This document shows, in pieces, positions 46,086 through 56,440 of a stretch of 64,000 nt of DNA; the first letter of the stretch is position 1; every line of letters starts with the position of its first letter. The notes beneath the pieces are model-generated. The model did not search any database and had not been told where the DNA came from. It worked only from the letters and a program-made list of their open reading frames with translations. This DNA is from Nipponacmea schrenckii (lineage: Eukaryota; Mollusca; Gastropoda; Lottiidae), in assembly GCA_030562195.1 (NCBI GenBank), contig JAUJPP010000001.1:11772472-11836471 (forward strand). The letters run 5' to 3'. The position numbers and the translations under genes are program-made.

Positions 46086-46369
46086 AGGAATGCAGTGTCT
46101 TAGAATGAAAATAAAATCTAAATTTTTTTCAACTTGGCTACTCAGATCATATATATTCACCCTGCTGCTATGAATTGCATAACAGAAGTCTAATATAATC
46201 CATTTAAACCAAAAAACTTTGTAATTATTCATAAAAATGCAGTTGATTCATGATTATACAGGGATTCTGTTGTTTTATGGCTCCAGGTAAGTTCAGTCAT
46301 GAATATGTACACACAATGACCATTCTTGAGAACTTTAATTTTATGTCCATTCTTACACATAGTATCACT
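46086..46369. mobile_element. TTAA-flanked inverted-repeat element, copy 3
   Basis: It is flanked by TTAA at 46082-46085 and 46370-46373. Its ends form roughly 40-bp imperfect inverted repeats: AGGAATGCAGTGTCTTAGAA against AGTGATACTATGTGTAAGAA, each followed by an ATAAAAT stretch. It is more diverged than copies 1 and 2 but has the same design. It lies in the CARF 3' region. Confidence 0.65.
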
Positions 46370-46419
46370 TTAATAGTTCCCTTTTCGTTTCACAGGATGT
46401 AGAAATTTGATTGAATTGT

Positions 46420-46491
46420 TCTATCAGAGCTCTTGACAGCACATAAACATCTTTTATGGTTTGCAGACTTTCTGTCAAGGGCTCTAATAGA
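46420..46491 (+). repeat. 72-nt hairpin in CARF 3' region
   Basis: TCTATCAGAGCTCTTGACAG pairs with CTGTCAAGGGCTCTAATAGA: 20 positions with one mismatch and one G-U. The loop is 32 nt, with an additional AAAC/GTTT pairing. Size and shape suit a miRNA precursor, but I do not recognise a known seed family. It could equally be a transposon-derived foldback. Confidence 0.55.
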
Positions 46492-47043
46492 CTGTCATTG
46501 TTAGCATATAATCCTATCAATTCACTTAATTTACAAACTTTAATGATGAGAGAAAAGTAGAGGTATTAAATGCAGAGGTTTGAGATAATTTGCCTAATTG
46601 ATGCCAATATGTCTTTCTAAACTTTTCCACCCAAATATCTGAAAATATACATGCATTATGTAATTATATATATATATAAAACGAAATAATTTATTTAGAG
46701 AGAAACTGATATTCAAAACTTTGTTATGCTTTTCATAGAAAAAACATTACTCAAAATAATGTTATTGAATTTATGTGTGGTTTTCTTTTTCAAATTGCAT
46801 CTTGAAAGTCTCATTTGTGTTAGTCTGTAATGTAAATGATGTACTTTTGTTGTAAAAAAAAAAGGCTTCTATGTAAGATAGATTATTTATGTACTTTTTC
46901 ATACAATGTGATATTGTTTTTGACTGTTTTAAATCTTATTTTTCAAATATTGTTGTTAAATGCGAGGCTTTATAGCTGAACTATTAAAAGATATTAATTA
47001 CATGTGTGTTTCTTTCATGCTTTGTCATATTTGCTGTATGGCG

Positions 47044-47360
47044 CGTATACACCAAATAAAATCAAATTAAGAAGAAAAGAATTATTTTAAACCTTTAATA
47101 CCGGTACAAAAAGTTATTTATATTTATGTAACTGAAACCTCAGTTTCCAATGGAACCACACACTATACCAAATCTTTATATGACAAGAAAGTCTAAAAGC
47201 TTGGTCACCAAGACCGATTTTTAAAAAATGTTCGTCACTGTAGTATTCTGTGTGGATTTGTGCTAATGTATTCTAACCATCAAGTAAGTAAGTCAATGTG
47301 GTGCATAATTGTTATTTCAGAATATAATTATATTGGGCTTAATTTTATTTGGTGTATACG
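47044..47360. mobile_element. Inverted-repeat element with CGTATACACC ends
   Basis: The left end CGTATACACCAAATAAAATC and the right end, inverse of CGTATACACCAAATAAAATT, match at 19 of 20 positions. It is 317 bp long and non-coding. Its ends carry AATAAA (47055-47060), another potential CARF poly(A) signal. No clear target duplication is seen. Confidence 0.75.
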
Positions 47361-48147
47361 GGTCATTGTAATCTTAACACCTTATCCTAATCCATAAGGT
47401 AATAATTTTATGAAAGATATTGCTGATAAACCAGGGACCTCGTTATTCCAAACTTAACTGAAATAAAGTACTCTTATAGGTTAATGAAACTAGTTTTACA
47501 GCAAATTTTAGTGACTGGCCAATCAGATGTCTTGAACACTAAAATCATTATAAGTTCGGCTTACGAGAATAATATCCAAAGGACAATACCTAACCTTTGC
47601 CATTCATCTTATGGACTGATTTATCCCATTTTGAGGATGAAAAAAAACTTAAGAAGATATACATTCACATCATTTCCCATATTTTGCTCCGACCTTTTAT
47701 TTGATGCGAAAGCGCGAGGAGAGGAGAAGAAATTTGAAGCGGCTAGAGTGATTAGCATTGCATCTGACAAAGTTGCTTGTAGTCATACTTTCATTAAGAT
47801 AAAGGAAAAATTGAAGGGTAGCGTTCGTTTACTACCGGTCAATAAGAGACAAATTATTATAAAAAGATACCAAACTTTAATCACAGTTAGCAATTAGCAT
47901 ATAAATTCAAAGCAAAACCAATAGGAATGAATGAGAGTTATGACTGTTGAAAATGAATATAAATGCATTTACTTAAAAGACAAATTCATAACAACTGGAT
48001 TTGCTTCTTAAATGTGTAAAAATGTTAGTATGGACATCAACATCAAATATTTCAAATTTTTAAGTATTTGTTAGCATCAATACATAAGTTACAATTTACA
48101 TATAGGCCCCAAAACATGTAGGTACACCATAGATTTTAACATTGATA
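47361..48147. other. Intergenic stretch between convergent CARF and aquaporin
   Basis: No supported gene. A 137-codon open frame at 47484-47897 on the plus strand has no recognisable domain, no splice context and AT-driven composition. TTTATT at 47696-47701 is the complement of AATAAA and could serve the minus-strand aquaporin. Confidence 0.5.
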
Positions 48148-51100
48148 CTATTTTGTCTTGATGGTTGACTTTTTAGTTTTCTTCTTTTTTGAGCAGCATC
48201 TTTTCCCGGTATCGGCTGTTAAAAATCTGCAATATCAAAGATAATGATAACAAACATTTCTAACAATTGGTCCTTTCAAGATTAACTGTCCCCATTTGCT
48301 ACTGAATCGACAAGAATACTGAGGAAAGAAGACACATGTAAGTTAACAAGACTTTAACACGCCTACCGAGATTAAAACCCACGATTTCCATTACATTTTT
48401 GTTCACAATAAGCAAAAATATGACCTAATACTCTCAACTGCCTGTAACGGAAATAATATTAACGGTTGTCTGAAGATCGCATATCTTGAAACTCTTTGAG
48501 TAAAACATGTTTTAAATTCTGTTTTAATACTTGTTTAATCAATGTTTAACATTGAATTCAGAAATCTGTAAGACTTTTCAGAATTAAATTTGAAATCCAG
48601 GATACGGTTTTCTGGCAGGAATAATACTTACAAGAAGCAGCCAGAAGCTATAAGTGTACCACATAGAGGTCCTACCCAGAAAACATAATGTTTTGGCCAT
48701 GCATCTAAACTTATACATGATAGAGCTACAGCTGGTCCAAAACTTCTGATGGGATTCAATGATCCTCCAGTAATTCCAACCCTACAATTTAGTGAAAATC
48801 TAGATTAAAAAAAAGTTTAATAACCTTTGTTTATTTCAATAGGCAACAGTTTCCATCGGATTTTTATTTCGTTGGTAGTTCAGCATAGTATAGAGGTATA
48901 ACGTTGCCAATATTCCCGATTGTGTCGTAGCTTTAAAATATCAACGTCGTCGTTACAAAATGCATTTGTCAATGCTGCAATGTACAATTGTCGATTTGTA
49001 AAAATGCAAAATGTATAAATATACTCCAAAATCCAATGAAATGCCACAAGGATTCGTGAAACATTTAACACTGATTAAAACTGGTCATACAGATATTTTA
49101 ATGTTTAACCTGTATATCTTTTATCGCTAAGCTTGCACATCTTTTTTGAAAACAATTTAGATGAATTGATGTTCTTGATCTTAGAAACCTACCCAGCTAG
49201 AAGACCTGCAGCGATGGTGAATCCAATAGCGATTGGTCCTAGCATATTATTGGCATCTTTAGGTCGATCATTAATAAACGAATGTAGAAAAGTCAATACC
49301 AGTAGTCCTGTAAGCATCATTTCACACGCAATACCTTTACCTGGGCCAACAGCTGTTAATATATGAGCTCCACCAGCAATTGCGGCATATGATTCCCTTG
49401 ACAAAATCATCTAGTATAAAAAGATAGCTTGCCAGGCAAAGTAACATACGCCCACTGGCAGCATTGAATTTGAAAAATAAATTGAGCAATGACTCAAAAA
49501 CATTCACTAAATGGATATTGAAGTCAAGGGCAAAAACTCAAAAACTGTTCATGGAAAATCGTCAAATTAAAACTTGACCAACGTCTTATCTCTTTCAATA
49601 CTCATACCATAAAATCTATTAAAAAATTGTAGCTTATTTTGCACCCACAAATATTTTTGACACAATATTACTAAGTCAAGGGCAATAAATCAAAAACCCT
49701 TCGTTAAAAAAGTCGGAAATTCAAACTTGACTAATGTCTTATCTATTTTGCTCACACCAAGTTTCATTAAAATCCATTGAAAATTGTAGCTTCTATTGTG
49801 TCTACAACAAATAAAGAGGCAGGGGCAATTACTCAAAAACCGTTTATCGAAAAATCGTCCAAATCGAACTTGACTACCGTCTTATCAATACCAATTCTCA
49901 TACCAAGTTTCATTAAAATCCATAGAAAATTGTGGCTCTCTATGTGCGATACAACAAATGTTGACGACCGACAGACGATGGACAGGGGCGAAACAATATA
50001 CGTCCACATATTCATGTGGGAACTATACAAACTCATCAATTCCATACATGATACCAAGTTTCATTAAGATTGGATAAAAACTTTAGTCTCTATCGAGGAT
50101 ACAACCCAAATTTGACGCGTTTTTACTAAGTCAAGGGCAATAACTCAAAATCCGTTTAGTCGATATATCCATTTTCGAACTTGACTGAGATCTGATCAAT
50201 ATATACATGTATACCAAGTTTCATTAAGATCGGATAAAAACTGGGAGCCTCTATCGTGGATACAACCCAAATTTGACGCGTTTTTACTAAGTCAAGGCAA
50301 TAACTCAAAATCCGTTCATCGAAAAAATTTCCATTTTCGAATTGACCGAGATATCTCAATAATACATGTATACCAAGTTTCATTAAGATCGGATAAAAAC
50401 GTAGCTTCTATTGTGGATACAACCCAAATTTGACGCGTTTTTACTAAGTCAAGGGCAATAACTCAATCCGTTCATTCGGGAATTTCCATTTTGAACTTGA
50501 CCGAGATATTATATACAAGTATACCAAGTTTCATTAAGATCGAATAAAAACTGATCGAGCAATCTCAATATTCTGTATACAATCTAAATTTTTGAACGGG
50601 TTATTCAAGTAAGCAATACTCAGACCGTTCATTCGGAATTTCGCATTTTCGGAACGGACGGGGCTTTAATCGGCAATATACAAGTCTTCATAAGATGATA
50701 AAAATGTGCTAGTGGAACAACCCAAATTCGACGTTTTTAAGTGAATAACTCAAAAAATGCGATAATTTCCATTTTCGAACTTGATCGGATATATCAATAT
50801 ATACGTGTATACAACCAAAATTAAATCGGATAAAAACTGTAGCCTGTATTGGATACAACATTATTGACGTGTTCTTTACAATTGCTCCCCCCTATTTACA
50901 TTTATAATTTAACTCATCACCAAATATTACCAACTATGTAATATTTTTATAAAATATTTTGACAAAGGTCAAATGTCAATACCCCTGTAATATCATGTGG
51001 AGTGAAAAGCCAAGTCCGAAGTTCAGTTTATAAAAATCTGAAGCAAAGATGGTATTTTTTTAAACTTTCTTGTTTGATAATAGACAATATTATCAAAGTT

Positions 51101-52343
51101 TTGTCAAAACCCGGAAAGAATTGTGCTTTTTAGAGTGTTTGCGAGCTCAAAATTGAAAGTGTTTTAAGAACAACTCCAATAAATCGTATTAAATATTCTT
51201 TAATTTTTCCGATTTTCAATAGGGTTTATCCTTAGGTGATTTGGAATTTCAAGAATTTTAATTCTGCTTTCTAGAGTGTTTACGAGCTAAAAAAATTAAA
51301 CGCAAAGGCAATTTTAATATTTTTAACTTTCTGATTTTTGAAAGGGTTCATCCTTGGGTGATTAAATGCTCACACCAAGTTTCATCAACATCCGCCATTC
51401 TTTAAAGAATGTTTACGAGCAATTGTGGAGGAACGTATAGACGAATAGACGCCAATATACGCTAAGCACTTCCATATGAGTGTATAAAAATGGCTATGGC
51501 CACAGCCTTGCAAAAGTTTTGCCCATCGCCTTCCGACTAATTTGGAGACAGAGGTTGGTCGTAAAACACTTTTTGATTTGTGAGCTAATTTAAATATCCT
51601 ACCATTGCCAAGAAAGCTCCCGCAATACTTCCCAACGTCTGAGCAATAAAGTACAATAATCCAAGCACCGGTTTTAAAGCTCTACATATTACAAATGCCA
51701 GTGTAACTGCAGGATTAAAATGGCCGCCACTGAAATTGAAATAAGGTTTTAAACTTATTTCAAGAAATAACTATTATATTGTTATGATTATTGCAGGATT
51801 TTTGTAAGTTCGGAAAAATTTGTAAGCAATTATTTTCTAGAGATTCTGATCCTGAACATTATTCTCATCGTTTTTGTCAGTGATCTGTTAACTGTGCTTG
51901 TCACAGACAAGAGTTGTTCCGCCGACCACGGGCACAAATATTGTTCTCTAATTCAAAATTGACCCTGCTTCACAGAATCAAGAATATGGAATCTGATGAA
52001 GTAAGTGGTCACTTTGGTTTAAGACTTACCTAACATTTCCAAATATGATTATGAGGGCTGCAGCTAAGAATCCATGACACAAAGCAACTGCTACTGCTGA
52101 AGGCAGTGGAATGTTAGCACCAAGAGGGTTTTGTACTGACAAACATCCTAAACAGACGAACAGAGAAGTTGCAACAAACTCTACTACACATGGTCTCAAA
52201 AATCTGTCGTAAATTCCCAAATTTTTTTCGTCTTCTTCCTCTTCTTCATCTTCATCATCTTCGTCATCTTCTTCTTCTCCTACTTTGTATTCGTCTTCTC
52301 TTAATCCCGCTTCAGTATCTATATCTTTACCTAATAGGCCCAT
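48148..52343 (-). CDS. Aquaporin-8-like channel
   Basis: Six-helix membrane channel for water and possibly ammonia or peroxide, as in AQP8. Minus-strand exons: 52030-52343, 51603-51729, 49193-49410, 48632-48781, 48148-48226 (888 nt, 295 residues). They close in frame at TAG. YDRFLRPCVVEFVATSLFVC and LGCLSV match the AQP8 subfamily. Loop B has SGGHFNPAVTLAF (NPA at 110-112). Loop E has TGGSLNPIRSFGPAV, so the second NPA is NPI (229-231), with the selectivity-filter Arg kept. The N-terminus has an unusual run of about 17 acidic residues (from about residue 22), and the C-terminus is Lys-rich (CCSKKKKTKKSTIKTK). The start at 52343 is the first Met after an acceptor at 52371; an upstream coding exon is possible. 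Confidence 0.92.
49420..50021 (-). mobile_element. GTCCGTCC-family element in aquaporin intron 2, inverse orientation
   Basis: In plus orientation it starts AAGATAGCTTGCCAGGCAAA then ACATACGCCCAC (the inverse of the family tail). It has about three internal units with ACCAAGTTTCATTAAAATCC and ends ATACGTCCACATATTCATGT (the inverse of the head). Its tail terminus is immediately next to the acceptor of aquaporin exon 3. Confidence 0.7.
50022..50880 (-). repeat. Array of about 160-bp units related to the same family
   Basis: ACCAAGTTTCATTAAGAT recurs at about 50053, 50213, 50371 and 50522, each with GATACAACCCAAATTTGACG and AAGTCAAGGGCAATAACTCA. Units after 50540 are heavily eroded with many small deletions. 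It has no head or tail of its own, so it may be the expanded body of the neighbouring element. Confidence 0.7.
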
Positions 52344-52747
52344 TTTTGTCTCTTCAACGTCTAAATTCTCACTGAAATTTAAATACATTTAGTTACATGA
52401 CGTAAGTTGAGAAGAGTGAAGACTATCTGTCCCAAAATCCCCCTTTTAATCATAGTTAATTAAAGCGTAGCAATAACATGCCATCGGCAGATACGAACAT
52501 ATACATAAAATTAAAAGTAAATACAACATAGAGTTCTACACATGTTAAGTTCAATGTGCCATCAGGCAAACAATATCATTTAGTGATTATTCATCCTAAA
52601 AGCTTTGTTCGCAAATTGTTAGCTTGAAAAATAAATCTACAAAGATTTTATAAATCTTTATCTGATCGTGGGGTCAAATGTTTCAATTTGAATTCACCTT
52701 GGTGAAAATAATGTTTCCCATACATATTTTTTCACATCTTGTTTTTA

Positions 52748-53935
52748 TACGCCCACATGAAAATGTGGACGTATATTGCCATCACCCCTGTCCGTCCGTC
52801 GGTCAACAATTACTTGTGTACACGATACAGGCCAGAGTTTTTATCCGATTTGAATGAAACTTGATATGTGTATTCATCTTGATAATATCTCGGACAAGTT
52901 CGAAAATGGCACGATTCCAGATGTCGGTTTATGAATTATTGCACTTGATTAATAAAAAAACGTTAAAATTTACTTGTGTACGCAATAGAAGCTGTAGTTT
53001 TTATCCGATTTGAATGAAACTTGGTATGTGTATTCATCTTGATAATATCTCGGACAAGTTCGAAAATGACACGATTCCAGATGTCGGTTTATGAGTTATT
53101 GCACTTGATTAAATGAAATAACGTTCAAATTTACTTGTGTACGCCATAGAAGCTGTAGTTTTTATCCCATTTGAATGAAACTTGATATGTGTATTCATTT
53201 TGATAATATCTCGGACAAGTTCGAAAATGGCACGATTCCAGATGTCGGTTTATGAGTAATGGCCCTTGATTAAATGAAAAAACGTTAATATTTACTTGTG
53301 TACACAATAGAAGCTATAGTTTGCATCCGATTTTAATGAAACTTGGAATGTGTATTTATCTTGATTATATCTCAGACAAGTTCGAAAATGGCAGGATTCA
53401 AGATGTCGGTTTATGGCCCTTGATTAAATGAAAAAACGTTAAAATGTACCTGTGTATTCAATAGAAGCTATAGTTTTCATCCGATATGAATGAAACATGG
53501 TATGTGTATTCATCTTGATTATATCTCGCCAGATGTCTGTTTATGAGTAATGGCCCTTGATTAAATGAATAAACGTTAAAATGTACTTGTGTACAATAGA
53601 AGCTGTAGTTTTTATCAGATTTGAATGAAACTTGGTATGTGTATTCATCTTGATAATATGTCGCCAGATGCCTGTTTATGAGTTATTGCCCATGATTAAA
53701 TAAGAAAATGTTAAAATTTACTTTTGTACGCAATAAAAGCTGTAGTTTTTATCCGATTTGAATGAAACTTGGTATGTGTATCCATCTTAATAACATCTTG
53801 GACAAGTTAAAAAATGGTGTGATTCCAGATGTCGGTATATGAGTTATTGACCTTGATTAAATGAAAAAACATGGAATATTCTTGTTTGCTGAAGTGGGCG
53901 TATGTTACCTTGCCTGGCAAGCTATCTTTTGCATT
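52748..53935 (+). mobile_element. Full-length GTCCGTCC-family element upstream of aquaporin
   Basis: The head is ATACGCCCACATGAAAATGT with palindrome partner GTGGACGTAT, then GTCCGTCCGTCGG. About seven tandem units of roughly 160 bp follow, each with ATGAAACTTG, GGACAAGTTCGAAAATG and CAGATGTCGGTTTATGAGTT. The tail is GTGGGCGTATGTTACCTTGC then CTGGCAAGCTATCTTTT. It is the best-preserved copy in the window. Later units have lost internal blocks. Confidence 0.8.
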
Positions 53936-54069
53936 GTATGTATTGTTATCTACACAGAAGTGTCATTGAAGAAATAAATCTTATTATAAATTTCCAATAA
54001 TACATAATTCTGAAGACATTCAAGAAATTGTCTCATCAGATCATTTTTTTTCCTTTTCACGTTCGTCTC

Positions 54070-55044
54070 TCTCTCTTCTTCTTTTCTTGATTCTTCCATT
54101 TCCAACAAGACTTTGACCATCTCGTTCTCTGTTTATGAGCGCTTTCGATTTTCACGACGTACCTTGGCTGATCGACTTTGGGACATCCCAGTTTCTGACG
54201 CTGATTTTAACACCGATTCTGATGGAGTTTCAGGAGTTTCTGCAGAGCCTGTGCAGGGTTTGGATGGACACAGAGTGCCAGTGAGAGATGGAGGATTTAT
54301 ATCATCTCGTTTGATAACAATATCATTTATCTCTTCAAATTTTTTAAAGTTTTACGTTTCCATCCGGTTTTCTTCTTAGTTTTCTAAAACATGTTTATGT
54401 GATTTACGAAGAGAACGCCACTTGCTCTTAATCTTGTCTTGGCTAAACATGTAGTCCCTCTCAGCCATTTTTTTTTTGTTATTTTCTTCCACACATCTTT
54501 CTTTTTCATCAGGGTGGTCTTCCAGTTGAGTTTCATATTCTTTGTAAAGTTCAATGAGGTATAAAATGGCTTCTCGTGGCCAAGATATATAATTTGTCTC
54601 TAAACTGTTACCTTCAACATCACCTGTGACAAAACAAAAAGGTGTATACATTAACAAAATTCTAACATGGGATTGTGATGCGTTTCTGAGAGAAAACCAA
54701 GGACATTCCTCCTACCATTATTCATGTAAGTGAACAATTCTTGGGATGGTATAAAACGCAAGTTAGAAAATAGATAATTCAATAAACCTCAATACTTTAT
54801 ACACAATAGGACTTCGCAGCAATTATGTTGTCAATTTTTAGTATCACACATAACATAATAATGGAAGAAAACAACATCGCTACGCCGACTATCGGCTATT
54901 TGTGTTTCACAATCCAATAACAAGCACACAAAAAGCATTATAACGGTTATAAATAATTGGAACATGGATACATACTTGGATCTGATATATTGTCCTCTGT
55001 TTGAATAGTTTGATTTTCCCCAGCTGCCTGAACAATACTATTCG
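54070..55044 (-). pseudogene. Myb/SANT-like DNA-binding protein, broken by in-frame stops
   Basis: On the minus strand, exon 54976-55044 joins exon 54623 downward, with phase and GT-AG borders intact. The second exon encodes a Myb_DNA-bind_4-type trihelix (SWPREAILYLIELYKEYETQ, KKKMAERDYMFSQDKIKSKW, RSLRKSHKHVLEN). The same frame then meets TAA at 54376, TAA about eight codons later and a third TAA near 54137. Recognisable family sequence continues beyond each (NFKKFEEINDIV, then MVKVLLEMEESRKEEERET). Such proteins are often encoded by, or domesticated from, Harbinger-type elements. It could still make a truncated DNA-binding peptide. Confidence 0.65.
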
Positions 55045-55194
55045 CTGAAAATAAAACACAGGTATGCGTACTTTCTCGTTTTGTATGTTCAGAATTAATT
55101 GGTTGATCAAGGTTCAAACCGAACTTAAGGCTAAAAACAGTGCCCAGAATGTTGACCTCCTCGGTGTTAGTTCAAAACCCTGTCTAAATCTTCT

Positions 55195-55375
55195 AGTCTA
55201 ATTTGTCCCTTTTTCAACTCAACTCCCTTCTTTTTCAATACCTCTAATAATGCCAAATTTGCCATAGAAGAAAATCTTACTTGTGACAGCAGCAATATCA
55301 TCTACCTCATATCGTGTACAGCTCAAGAACAATATATTGGAGAAACAAAAAATAAATTGAGAACACGATTCCCTT
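55195..55375 (+). mobile_element. Penelope-like element fragment: GIY-YIG endonuclease part
   Basis: An open stretch without start or stop reads ENLTCDSSNIIYLISCTAQE then QYIGETKNKLRTR. NIIYLISC...QYIGET is the GIY-YIG signature typical of Penelope-like retroelements. The fragment covers only the first third of the domain and then loses frame. It is a dead remnant. Confidence 0.7.
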
Positions 55376-55754
55376 TATTGTACTAAGAACACAAAGTCCT
55401 AGCGTATTTAAAAAGAAATTCTGTCGTAATAGGAGATTAAAAATTTGCTTTTCACGTATTACTTGTTAAAAGTATGTTAGAGTTATTTTTATTTATTGAC
55501 GAATGAAAAGAAAACCCCCAAAACATATGTTGCTATTATGCTATTAAGTAGTTTTCAATTTGACACACATTGTGTACCGGTAATTTATTTTTTAAACGTA
55601 ATGTCTGTTCGCATAGTTATAAATAATTTTTCCCGGAAACAGCAGTATGTCGAAATTAATTTCGCTAATAGGCCTATTTAATAAGATTTTAAAAGCAATA
55701 TTCAAATAATGTCAAAAAATAAAACAAAACGATGTGGTTGTAAAAACCAGTGAA

Positions 55755-56108
55755 AATAACGAAATTGAAATCGCTAAGGCAAAATATCAATCCGAAGTTT
55801 GGAAGTCATTTGGTTTCCCCGTTCAATACGATGAAAACGGAGTGAGACACGTACAGAGAGACAAAACGATTTGTAAAAAGTGTTTCCAAGTTGAAATAAA
55901 TTGTTAATCCTAATGAGATACAAATGTGTATTCTGTGCTTGTGCCAAATATTGAAAAGTGTGTTAAAATATTCATAAATTTATATCAGTTTTATTTTTCT
56001 TTTCCCTTTCAACAAAGAATCGCGATTTATTATCGCAATAAATCGTATCGTTGCACGGGTATTGTTTAGTGTATCGAATCGCCACTTCAGAAATCGTTGC
56101 AGCCCTAA
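55755..56108 (+). mobile_element. hAT-type transposon fragment with BED zinc finger
   Basis: Codons from 55761 to 55908 give AKYQSEVWKSFGFPVQYDEN then RHVQRDKTICKKCFQ. VWKSFGF...ICKKC is the first half of a BED finger as in ZBED/hAT transposases. About 190 bp downstream the sequence ends AATCGTTGCAGCCCTA, a hAT-like terminus (inverse TAGGGCTGCAACGATT). The catalytic region is deleted, so this is an internally deleted copy. Confidence 0.6.
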
Positions 56109-56222
56109 TTCAACCAATCAGACCATCACATAAATAATGCAAGAATCACCTCTTTTGGACAAATTTATGAACAGACTGATATTCCAACTAGAACTTTTCG
56201 ACTGCTTTGAGAAAACTACTGG

Positions 56223-56440
56223 ATGAATAAACTAATTACGATGAAACCCAATGGTTTAAATGTTCAAGTTGACTATCAGATAATTCCTTTTGTTATATTT
56301 TTATCCTGCCAAGCCATACCCATTATCAAAGAACTGTATAAACACCTCCGACACATTTTCCCTGATATTTTCCACAAAAAATTAATTATTGCTTTTAAGC
56401 GTAATAGAAATTTAAGTGATACGTTAGTCCAGGGCAGACT
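56223..56440 (+). mobile_element. Penelope-like element fragment: C-terminal end of RT region
   Basis: The open frame contains IPIIKELYKHLRHIFPDIFH then KKLIIAFKRNRNLSDTLVQG. The I-x-AFKRNRNLSDTLV pattern is the stretch found between the reverse transcriptase core and the endonuclease in Penelope-like elements. It is downstream of, and not continuous with, the GIY-YIG fragment at 55.2 kb, so the two are from different insertions or a rearranged one. Confidence 0.6.

Larger units (their letters stand above)
45412..47043 (+). other. CARF 3' untranslated / downstream region
   Basis: There is no coding sequence. For 690 nt after the stop there is only ATTAAA (near 46006) as a weak poly(A) variant. 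The first AATAAA (46110-46115) is inside the TTAA element at 46086-46369. AT-rich tracts follow, with (TA)n near 46668. Confidence 0.45.

Noticed and set aside
47484..47897. 137-codon open frame on the plus strand
   Set aside because: No domain, no family resemblance, no splice or promoter context, and located in an AT-rich intergenic stretch.
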